Shown here: one piece after another, positions 9,592 through 16,322 of the stretch
Layout: each line of letters opens with the position of its first letter
Position numbering within the stretch: the first letter of the stretch is position 1
Assembly (NCBI GenBank): GCA_012513315.1
Contig: JAAZCL010000374.1
Location: 1 to 41,332, forward strand
Reading direction: 5' to 3'
From: Bacteroidales bacterium
Lineage (GTDB): Bacteria > Bacteroidota > Bacteroidia > Bacteroidales > Dysgonomonadaceae
Length of the DNA: 41,332 bases
Translations under genes and position numbers: made by a program
Notes under the pieces: model-generated
What the model was told of the DNA's origin: nothing
The model's database searches: none
Seen by the model: only the letters and a program-made list of their open reading frames with translations

Positions 9592-10617
9592 TTATTTATT
9601 CATTTCATAGTTATTTACATCCTCACCTTCATCGCTACTCAAATTCTTATTATATTTCTTGACAACTAATCTTTTCTCTTTTGCAGCAGTTTCCTTCTCG
9701 TAAGCTTCAACAATTCGTTGCACCAGCTTATGACGTACAATATCCTTTTTGTTAAACTCAACAGTGCCAATACCTTTAATATTACGCAGGATATTCATAG
9801 AATGAATTAGTCCCGATTGCTGAGAATGTGGTAAGTCAATCTGCGTAATATCCCCAGTAATTATCATCTTTCCATTCATTCCCAGTCGGGTTAAAAACAT
9901 CTTTATCTGAGGTTTTGTTGTGTTTTGCGCCTCATCTAAAATAATAATTGCATCATTCAATGTTCTACCCCTCATAAATGCAAGTGGAGCAATCTGAATT
10001 GTTTTATTTTCTAGATACTCCTTCAGTTTAAGTGGAGGAATCATATCCTCCAGTGCATCGTAAAGAGGTTGCAAGTAAGGATCAATTTTCTCTTTCATGT
10101 CTCCTGGTAAGAAACCAAGCTTTTCACCAGCTTCAACTGCAGGCCTGCTCAATATAATTTTACGAACCTGTTTAGTTTTTAGAGCACGAACCGCAAGTGC
10201 GATAGCCGTATAGGTCTTTCCAGAGCCAGCGGGACCTATTGCAAAAACCATATCATTAACATTAAACTCATCCACCAATCTCTTCTGATTGGGAGTACGC
10301 GCCAAAATAGGTTTACCGTTTAGCCCATGAATAATAAGATTGTCAACATTTATAATGGCTGGTGATTTACCTTTTACAATATCAATAATATCCTCTTCCT
10401 TCAACAGATTCATTTCAACACTAAACTTTTCAAGTTCGTGTATCTTCTCTTCAAAATCTGCCAGCTCCTCCTCTTCACCAATTGCTTTTATCACAATTCC
10501 ACGTGCCACCAAACGAAGTTTAGGATATAATGTTTTAAGCAGTTGTATATTACTGTTGTTTACTCCAAAAAAAACGATGGGGTCAATATTCTCTAATATG
10601 ATAATACGCTCTATCAT
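9592..10617 (-). CDS. PhoH family ATPase (PhoH/YbeZ-like)
   Basis: This is a cytoplasmic ATPase of 341 residues. An N-terminal region of about 110 residues resembles the KH-like part of PhoH/YbeZ proteins. The P-loop domain follows with Walker A GPAGSGKT (about 128-135) and Walker B IIILDEAQNT. GDITQIDLP and GLIHS are typical of this family. Relatives work with the YbeY RNase in RNA metabolism or are linked to phosphate stress; the exact substrate is not known. The C-terminal 40 residues are charged. Its ATG overlaps the stop of the upstream amidotransferase gene by 4 bases and purC follows after 9 bases. Confidence 0.92.
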   Translation of the reverse strand: MIERIIILENIDPIVFFGVNNSNIQLLKTLYPKLRLVARGIVIKAIGEEEELADFEEKIHELEKFSVEMNLLKEEDIIDIVKGKSPAIINVDNLIIHGLNGKPILARTPNQKRLVDEFNVNDMVFAIGPAGSGKTYTAIALAVRALKTKQVRKIILSRPAVEAGEKLGFLPGDMKEKIDPYLQPLYDALEDMIPPLKLKEYLENKTIQIAPLAFMRGRTLNDAIIILDEAQNTTKPQIKMFLTRLGMNGKMIITGDITQIDLPHSQQSGLIHSMNILRNIKGIGTVEFNKKDIVRHKLVQRIVEAYEKETAAKEKRLVVKKYNKNLSSDEGEDVNNYEMNK

Positions 10618-12542
10618 TGGCTGCTGTTTGTAAAGTTAAGTTTAAACTGATGTGGTCTATGCTCCTGACCCTCAATGAAATTAATGAAAGCATTATTAAC
10701 AAGCCTATTGCCTCCAGGAGTTGGATAATTGCCTGAGAAATACCAATCTCCCTTATGATCAGGGCAAGCCTTGTGCAAATCTTCAATTGTTTGAAATACA
10801 ATTTCCACGTTTGCTTTTATATCTTTTGAGGTTAACATTTGAGCAATCTTTGCAGATATCTCTTCCTCTTTAAAAGGAGCATAAATCTCCTTCACATAAT
10901 TAACAATATCTTCTTTCTTTTTATTCTTCTGTGCAACAGACTTTTCGTAAACCTCATCTATTACATTTTGCATACCACGCTCTTTTAGAAGTTCAATAGT
11001 GGCCTTAAATGCAATAAACTCACTCATGCGCGACATATCTATACCGTAGCAATCGGGGTAACGAATTTGAGGTGAAGAAGAAACAATAATAATCTTTTTT
11101 GGTTCAAGTCTGTCCAATATCTTTATAATACTCTGTTTAAGAGTTGTACCCCTAACAATACTATCGTCTATAATTACTAAATTATCTACACCCCTTCTTA
11201 ACGAACCATAAGTAACATCATATACGTGAGCCGCTAGATCGTCTCTAGAAACACCCTGAGCTATAAATGTACGTAACTTAATATCTTTAATAGCTACTTT
11301 CTCAGATCTAACTCGTTTAGAAAGTATAGTATCAATTTCTTCTTTGCTCAGTGAGCTTCCCTTCTCAAGAATAGTTTGTGCCTTTTTTTGATTGAAGTGA
11401 TCTTCAAGCCCCTGCTGCATACCGTAATATGCCACTTCTGCAGTATTTGGTATAAATGAAAATACAGTATTATCAAAATCGTCGTCAATAGCCTCAATTA
11501 TGTGAGGCACAAGAAGCTCTCCTAGTTTTTTTCTCTCACGATAAATATCATAATCAGATCCCCTTGAGAAATATATCCGTTCAAAAGAACATGGTGTAAT
11601 CTTCTCCTTCTTTTCCAGAACCTTATTAAGGCTGATATTACCATTACGTTTTATAACAATAGCTTCCCCTGGTTGAAGCTCATTAACATCATCTTTTTTA
11701 AGATTAAATGCAGTTTGAATTACCGGTCTCTCAGAAGCCACTACAGCAACCTCATCGTCATGATAATAAAAAGCAGTTCTTATTCCCCATGGATCTCTAA
11801 AAGCAAACGCATCGCCACATCCAACCAGTCCGCATAACGCATAACCACCGTCCCAATTCTTAGATGCTCTGTTAAGCAAAAAAGGGATATCAAGCTTCTC
11901 CTCAATAATATGACTTACCTGCTGTCCGTTTAAATTTACTTTATCAATATTGTCATACTGATATTGCACCTCCCTGTCGAGATAATGTCCAATCGATTCT
12001 AGCATTACAAACGTATCAGCATAATCTCTTGGGTGTTGCCCTTCGGTAAGAAGTTGTACAAACATCTCATCCACATTGGTCATATTGAAGTTGCCAGCCA
12101 GTGCCAGACTTCTAGAAGCCCAGTTATTACGTCTAAGTAAAGGATGCACATATGTTAATCCACTCTTTCCGGTAGTACTATATCGTAAATGACCAATAAA
12201 AAGCTCTGCAGCATAAGGGACCGACTTTTTCACAAAGTCTACATCCTTTAATTGCTCAGGTTTAAATTCAGAAAATGAAGAGTGTACTTTTGTAAATATT
12301 TCTGGTATTGCACCAGACCCCATCGCTCTTTCTCTAAATATGAACTCATTGCCTGGCGATGCTTCAAGCTTCACAGCTCCCAAACCAGCACCCTCCTGTC
12401 CTCTATTGTGTTGTTTCTCCATAAGAAGATACAGCTTATCTAGTCCATATTGCCAAGTACCGTATTTATTATAGTAATATTCAAGAGGTTTCAGTAGTCT
12501 TATTACTGCTATACCACATTCATGCTTTACGATGTCTGTCAT
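10614..12542 (-). CDS. PurF-like amidophosphoribosyltransferase, extended form
   Basis: This is a class II glutamine amidotransferase joined to a phosphoribosyltransferase, like PurF, which makes phosphoribosylamine from PRPP and glutamine. The presumed nucleophile C9 (in HECGIA) would need removal of eight residues. Other glutaminase motifs are HNRGQEGAG, GHLRYSTTG and FRDPWGIR. The PRPP loop reads IIDDSIVRGTT and is followed by RYPDCYGIDMSRMSEFIA. At 642 residues it exceeds typical PurF (470-510); the excess is in insertions and a C-terminal part of more than 100 residues ending with GDWYFSGNYPTPGGNRLVNN. Bacteroidetes often have both a normal PurF and this larger paralog, so the true product may differ. 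It is the first gene of the phoH-purC-menG-aroE operon. Confidence 0.82.
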   Translation of the reverse strand: MTDIVKHECGIAVIRLLKPLEYYYNKYGTWQYGLDKLYLLMEKQHNRGQEGAGLGAVKLEASPGNEFIFRERAMGSGAIPEIFTKVHSSFSEFKPEQLKDVDFVKKSVPYAAELFIGHLRYSTTGKSGLTYVHPLLRRNNWASRSLALAGNFNMTNVDEMFVQLLTEGQHPRDYADTFVMLESIGHYLDREVQYQYDNIDKVNLNGQQVSHIIEEKLDIPFLLNRASKNWDGGYALCGLVGCGDAFAFRDPWGIRTAFYYHDDEVAVVASERPVIQTAFNLKKDDVNELQPGEAIVIKRNGNISLNKVLEKKEKITPCSFERIYFSRGSDYDIYRERKKLGELLVPHIIEAIDDDFDNTVFSFIPNTAEVAYYGMQQGLEDHFNQKKAQTILEKGSSLSKEEIDTILSKRVRSEKVAIKDIKLRTFIAQGVSRDDLAAHVYDVTYGSLRRGVDNLVIIDDSIVRGTTLKQSIIKILDRLEPKKIIIVSSSPQIRYPDCYGIDMSRMSEFIAFKATIELLKERGMQNVIDEVYEKSVAQKNKKKEDIVNYVKEIYAPFKEEEISAKIAQMLTSKDIKANVEIVFQTIEDLHKACPDHKGDWYFSGNYPTPGGNRLVNNAFINFIEGQEHRPHQFKLNFTNSSQ

Positions 12543-12579
12543 TCCTTTATTGTTCGTAGTTCTTTCCTAAAAGAAGAGA

Positions 12580-12587
12580 CAAATTTA
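12580..12587 (-). promoter_or_regulatory. -7 promoter box for the purF-like/phoH/purC/menG/aroE operon
   Basis: The minus strand reads TAAATTTG, a full match to TAnnTTTG, 38 bases before the ATG at 12542. TTTG occurs 14 bases further upstream (12602-12605), closer than the usual spacing. Confidence 0.5.
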
Positions 12588-12697
12588 ATCTTATTTGAGG
12601 ACAAACTCTCTATATTTTATTGATATTATTTCCAAATATATGTCAACTCACTGTATAATAACAATTGACATGTTGGTAAAGGTATAAAACTTTGTCT

Positions 12698-12705
12698 TAT
12701 CTTTG
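12698..12705 (+). promoter_or_regulatory. -7 promoter box for dgt
   Basis: This reads TATCTTTG, a full match to TAnnTTTG. A TTG at 12673-12675 lies 22 bases upstream. Transcription would start near 12712, about 18 bases before the ATG at 12730. Confidence 0.6.
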
Positions 12706-12729
12706 CCTATATAACCATATGAAATAATC

Positions 12730-14058
12730 ATGAATTGGGAACAGCTACTATCAATAAAAAGGTTTGGACTAGAGAATTACGAAAATGCCAATAAAGAGAA
12801 GCGAACAGAATATCAAAGAGATTTCGACAGACTAATTTTTTCATCTCCTTTTCGCAGACTACAAAACAAAACTCAGGTATTTCCCTTGCCTGGCAGTGTG
12901 TTTGTACATAATAGGCTAACACATAGTTTAGAAGTATCAAGTGTGGGTCGCTCTATAGGAGAAAATGTGGGTCGCGAACTACGTAAAAAATATCCCCAAA
13001 CAGATGCTCATTTTGAAGATATAGGATCAATAGTTTCTGCTGCATGCCTAGCACACGATCTGGGAAATCCTCCTTTTGGACATTCGGGCGAGGAAGCCAT
13101 TTCAACCTTTTTTTCTGAGGGCAAAGGTAAATATCTGCAAACATTAATTGAAGAAGAGAATGGAAGGTGGAGCGACTTTATATATTTCGAAGGAAATGCC
13201 AATTCTATAAGACTACTAATGCATCAGTTCAGGGGTAGGAGGAGAGGTGGGTTTGCAATGACCTACTCAACCATTGCCTCAATTGTTAAATATCCATACT
13301 CATCAGAGTTAAGTGGAGGCAAAAATAAGTTCGGCTTCTTTGCATCTGAAGAAGAAGATTACAAACAAATTGCAACCGAACTTGGCATAATCAAGGTTAG
13401 CAGTCAGCCACTTAAGTATGTTAGACATCCACTAGTATACCTCGTGGAGGCTGCCGACGATATCTGCTATCAGGTTATGGATATTGAAGATGCGCATAAA
13501 CTGAATATAGTTACCACTCATCAGGCTAAAGAGTTGCTACTTGACTTCTTTAATGAAGAGAAAAGAGAGCGTCGACTAAACACCCTTTCGTATGTAACCG
13601 ATATAAATGAGCAAATTGCCTACCTGCGCGCCTCTGTAATAGGTCTTCTTGTTGATGCTTGTTCGGTTATTTTTATGGAAAATGAATCCAATATTCTTAG
13701 TGGCAGTTTCAACAGTTCACTTATTAAAATGCTCCCCGATCGACTTAAAAACGCATATAACAATTGCTCGCAGTTTGCTTCTGAAAATATCTATCGTTCA
13801 AAAGATGTTTTAGATGTAGAATTGGCAGGATATCGTATAATTGGCTTTTTACTCGAGAGCTTCATAAAAGCTGTTAAAAACCCTCAGCATTCATATTCGA
13901 AGCTACTCTTAGACAGAATACCCGAGCAATATGATATATATTCAATAACACTATACGGAAGGGTGCAATCTATAATTGATTACATTTCAGGTATGACCGA
14001 TGTTTATGCTTTAGATTTATATCACAAATTAACAGGTATTGGCTTACCAAATGTTTAA
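12730..14058 (+). CDS. dgt: Deoxyguanosinetriphosphate triphosphohydrolase (dGTPase, HD family)
   Basis: This enzyme cuts dNTPs, classically dGTP, into the deoxynucleoside and triphosphate and so trims the dNTP pool. It has 442 residues. The metal-binding HD ligands are visible: H65 (NRLTHSLEV), H109-D110 (LAHDLGNPPFGH) and D243 or D244 (VEAADDICY). The opening YQRDFDRLIFSSPFRRLQ is typical of Dgt. The start at ATG 12730 is supported by a good promoter 25 bases upstream. It is divergent from the purine-linked operon. Whether dGTP or several dNTPs are cut cannot be told from sequence. Confidence 0.94.
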   Translation: MNWEQLLSIKRFGLENYENANKEKRTEYQRDFDRLIFSSPFRRLQNKTQVFPLPGSVFVHNRLTHSLEVSSVGRSIGENVGRELRKKYPQTDAHFEDIGSIVSAACLAHDLGNPPFGHSGEEAISTFFSEGKGKYLQTLIEEENGRWSDFIYFEGNANSIRLLMHQFRGRRRGGFAMTYSTIASIVKYPYSSELSGGKNKFGFFASEEEDYKQIATELGIIKVSSQPLKYVRHPLVYLVEAADDICYQVMDIEDAHKLNIVTTHQAKELLLDFFNEEKRERRLNTLSYVTDINEQIAYLRASVIGLLVDACSVIFMENESNILSGSFNSSLIKMLPDRLKNAYNNCSQFASENIYRSKDVLDVELAGYRIIGFLLESFIKAVKNPQHSYSKLLLDRIPEQYDIYSITLYGRVQSIIDYISGMTDVYALDLYHKLTGIGLPNV

Positions 14059-14135
14059 TTTTACTATCATTTTGACAAATATAAATATTTTTTGATTTTT
14101 TATTAAAATAATTTGGTTTGTTTTAAATTCTTTTT

Positions 14136-14143
14136 TATATTTG
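14136..14143 (+). promoter_or_regulatory. Orphan -7 promoter box upstream of the hairpin
   Basis: This reads TATATTTG, a perfect TAnnTTTG, with TTTG at 14112-14115 exactly 20 bases upstream. It would start a transcript near 14150 that immediately enters the hairpin at 14188. No ORF begins here. Confidence 0.5.
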
Positions 14144-14187
14144 TCTCGTGGTTTTTTCATAATAGTATTAGATTTAAGGTTAACATG

Positions 14188-14219
14188 TTTGGCAGGATGT
14201 CGCGAGACATTCTGCCAAA
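14188..14219 (+). terminator. 14-bp hairpin with a GCGA tetraloop (terminator or small-RNA end)
   Basis: The arms TTTGGCAGGATGTC and GACATTCTGCCAAA pair over 14 bp with one G-U pair and close on GCGA, a stable GNRA tetraloop. It lies 130 bases past dgt and 62 bases before the next gene. Only a weak T-rich tail (TTAATTTAG) follows, so simple intrinsic termination is not certain. Confidence 0.6.
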
Positions 14220-14255
14220 TTAATTTAGAAACATTAAATTCCTCATAAATATTTA

Positions 14256-14263
14256 TATATTTG
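14256..14263 (+). promoter_or_regulatory. -7 promoter box for the small membrane protein cluster
   Basis: This reads TATATTTG, a full match to TAnnTTTG, 17 bases before the ATG at 14281. It would give a leader of about 10 bases. Confidence 0.5.
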
Positions 14264-14280
14264 TATATTAAAATTAAATA

Positions 14281-14697
14281 ATGAGAAAATCTTTATTGAT
14301 ACTAAGTATCGTTTTATTTATAATTCTTTTATCTGGAATTCTAATCACTCAATGTGATACTGATAAAAAGGCTATAAATAAGAAGCTTACAGAAATGGCC
14401 AGCAATCTCAATGAGTCTGCTCCCGTTATGCTCGATGATTTTACGCGATTCGATAATGCTACAGTAACCGGTGAAAATGTTTTTCAATATAACTACACCG
14501 TATTAAATACTCAAAACCCCGATTCTCTTATAAAGGAAGTAGAAAGCTCATTAATAAAAAATATAAAATTGGAGTTTAATACAAACCCACAATTGCTTTT
14601 TTTTAAAGAAAACAATGTTTCCATCGATTATGTTTATAATGATGAAAACAATCAAGTTATCCGACGAATACAAATAGATTCAAGTAATTACAAATAA
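14281..14697 (+). CDS. Small membrane-anchored protein of unknown function
   Basis: I do not recognise a family. The 138-residue protein starts with a hydrophobic helix (about 4-24) after a basic MRK, which is either an uncleaved anchor or a signal peptide. A cysteine follows (LITQC), but the sequence before it is a poor lipobox. The rest (about 28-138) is polar, with mixed alpha/beta character and no cysteine, and probably lies in the periplasm. A -7 promoter box stands just before it. Eleven bases after its stop comes the GYF_2/CD225 gene, so the two are probably co-transcribed. Confidence 0.7.
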   Translation: MRKSLLILSIVLFIILLSGILITQCDTDKKAINKKLTEMASNLNESAPVMLDDFTRFDNATVTGENVFQYNYTVLNTQNPDSLIKEVESSLIKNIKLEFNTNPQLLFFKENNVSIDYVYNDENNQVIRRIQIDSSNYK

Positions 14698-14708
14698 CAT
14701 CACATTCT

Positions 14709-15239
14709 ATGAATCGCTATTTTTATATTGACGCCACAGGCAAGCAGAGAGGAACATTCACTCCTCAGGAACTCAGAGTAGAAAACATCAAACGTGACAC
14801 ATTGGTATGGACACAGGGAATGGAGCAATGGAAAAGAGCCGATGAGGTAGAGGAATTGAAAATTGTATTCGAAACACCATACACACCACCCAATCAGCAT
14901 TATTCAGAACCAAAACACGAAACCACTGCAGTTGCTTATAAGCCAAAATCATGGTTAATAGAATCACTTTTAGTAACCCTACTTCCATTTGTATTTTGTG
15001 GAAGCTTTTTAAGTTTAGTAGGTATAATTGCAATTGTATATGCTACACAAGTAGATTCTCATTTCGCCAGAGGAGATTACAAGGCCTCAGAAGAAGCATC
15101 GCTTTTGGCCGGTAGGTGGACAAAGATTACACTTTGGGTATTAATAGCCTGGGTAGCTTTAATTGTTCTCGCACTGGTTATACTCTTCGGTTTTCTTGGT
15201 TTTAGCATGGCTGGATTTGGTGATTTAATTGATATGTAA
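14709..15239 (+). CDS. GYF_2 domain plus CD225/dispanin-like membrane protein
   Basis: The first 50 residues match the GYF_2 pattern (YFYIDATGKQRGTFTPQEL, then LVWTQGMEQWKRA), a small domain thought to bind proline-rich or other peptides. After a proline-rich linker (about 56-76) come two hydrophobic helices at about 82-107 and 137-165. The loop between them, YATQVDSHFARGDYKASEEASLLAGRW, has the form of the CD225/dispanin family, related to interferon-induced transmembrane proteins. The protein has 176 residues and is in the cytoplasmic membrane. The bacterial function of the family is unknown. It lies between an anchored unknown protein and a second CD225 protein. Confidence 0.85.
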   Translation: MNRYFYIDATGKQRGTFTPQELRVENIKRDTLVWTQGMEQWKRADEVEELKIVFETPYTPPNQHYSEPKHETTAVAYKPKSWLIESLLVTLLPFVFCGSFLSLVGIIAIVYATQVDSHFARGDYKASEEASLLAGRWTKITLWVLIAWVALIVLALVILFGFLGFSMAGFGDLIDM

Positions 15240-15291
15240 GAATAAATTTCAGAAATCATAAATATTATTTTTATTTAAATTAGCACACATA

Positions 15292-15726
15292 ATGGAAGAT
15301 CCATACGGAAACAACAGTAATTCAACAAACGATAATAACAATTTAGATAATTCTACTAGTTACAATACAATTCCGCCTACAACACCAGTTCCCCCTCCAC
15401 CCAGTGGCTATATTTCACAAGAAGATGAAATTCCTCCACTAAAGCCTTCAAACTGGTTGTGGCACTCAATAGTAGCAACAATTTTGTGCTGTCTCCCCTT
15501 TGGAGTAGTGGGAATTGTGTATGCTGCCCGAGTTGATTCACTCTATTACAATAAGCAATACAATGAGGCTGAGGTATTTGCCAGAAAAGCAAAAACATGG
15601 ACTCTTGTTTCCGTAGTAGCCGGACTGCTATATGTGGTATTCTGGATAGTAGCAATGTCTACAGGTAATTTGCCTGGTTATCTCGAGAATATTATAGAGA
15701 ACAACGCAAGTGGTTATAATTTTTAA
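15292..15726 (+). CDS. CD225/dispanin family membrane protein
   Basis: This 144-residue protein has a low-complexity N-terminus rich in N, S and P (about 1-50), then a textbook CD225 domain. PSNWLWHSIVATILCCLPFG begins the first helix, VVGIVYAARVDSLYYNKQYN is the conserved loop, and WTLVSVVAGLLYVVFWIVAM is the second helix. The CC pair sits where related eukaryotic dispanins are palmitoylated, but nothing indicates acylation here. Fifty-two bases separate it from the GYF_2/CD225 gene, and the DUF2752 gene starts 8 bases after its stop. It is likely a membrane partner of its neighbours; the function is not known. Confidence 0.88.
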   Translation: MEDPYGNNSNSTNDNNNLDNSTSYNTIPPTTPVPPPPSGYISQEDEIPPLKPSNWLWHSIVATILCCLPFGVVGIVYAARVDSLYYNKQYNEAEVFARKAKTWTLVSVVAGLLYVVFWIVAMSTGNLPGYLENIIENNASGYNF

Positions 15727-15734
15727 AACACACT

Positions 15735-16118
15735 TTGAGTAAAAGATTTAAATTTGGTTTAGGTGCTGCTATAATTATAATGATTATAGTAGCACTATAT
15801 ATATTCTACATTATCGATCCCGAAACGAACTCTCTATTTCCTAAATGTCCTTTTTTATTGGCTACAGGCTTAGAATGCCCGGGATGTGGTTCTCAAAGGG
15901 CAATTCATCAATTGTTGCATCTAAATTTTTTATCGGCCCTCAGATATAATGCGTTTATGGTTTTTGCTATGCCCTACATCTTTTTGGGGGTGTATTTGGA
16001 ATATTTTGGAGGAAAGATGCGACATCCACGACTCGAAAAAATCTTTTTTGGCAGATGGTCGGCACTAATTGTTTTAATTATCGTAATTTCTTACTGGATT
16101 TTGCGGAATGTCTTCTAG
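15735..16118 (+). CDS. DUF2752 membrane protein
   Basis: This 127-residue integral membrane protein has three hydrophobic segments (about 8-26, 74-90, 108-124). The hallmark of DUF2752 is clear: CPFLLATGLECPGCGSQRAI, then HQLLHLNF and a YNAFMVFAMP helix. The paired cysteines could bind metal or form disulfides; the function of the family is unknown. No ATG is available before the conserved region; the start is TTG at 15735, 8 bases after the upstream stop, giving MSKRFKF before the first helix. It ends the four-gene membrane cluster. Confidence 0.85.
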   Translation: MSKRFKFGLGAAIIIMIIVALYIFYIIDPETNSLFPKCPFLLATGLECPGCGSQRAIHQLLHLNFLSALRYNAFMVFAMPYIFLGVYLEYFGGKMRHPRLEKIFFGRWSALIVLIIVISYWILRNVF

Positions 16119-16219
16119 TCAAAAACAGTCTTCTTGCTAAGAATACTTTTGCATTTTTCTGACTTTTCTCTGACTCCACTCTTAATTTCCTATTACTTTA
16201 CTCTTACAATCTCCTATTA

Positions 16220-16249
16220 TATACGAGTCGTATACGAGCGAGGTACGAG
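16220..16249. repeat. Palindrome and ACGAG repeats between convergent genes
   Basis: TATACGA-G-TCGTATA (16220-16234) is a perfect 7-1-7 palindrome. TATACGAG occurs again at 16231-16238 and GTACGAG at 16243-16249. It lies in the 204-base gap between the convergent DUF2752 and uvrA genes. No T run follows on either strand. Confidence 0.5.
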
Positions 16250-16322
16250 CAAAGTAGGGACTAAGTGTGGAACAAATGTGCCTAGTTCTAGAAAACAGTA
16301 CAAATACTTTTCAATACTTTAC

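Noticed and set aside
16220-16249. Possible CRISPR-like array from the TACGAG repeats
   Set aside because: Units are 7-8 bases with no spacers of constant length; no cas gene is in the window.
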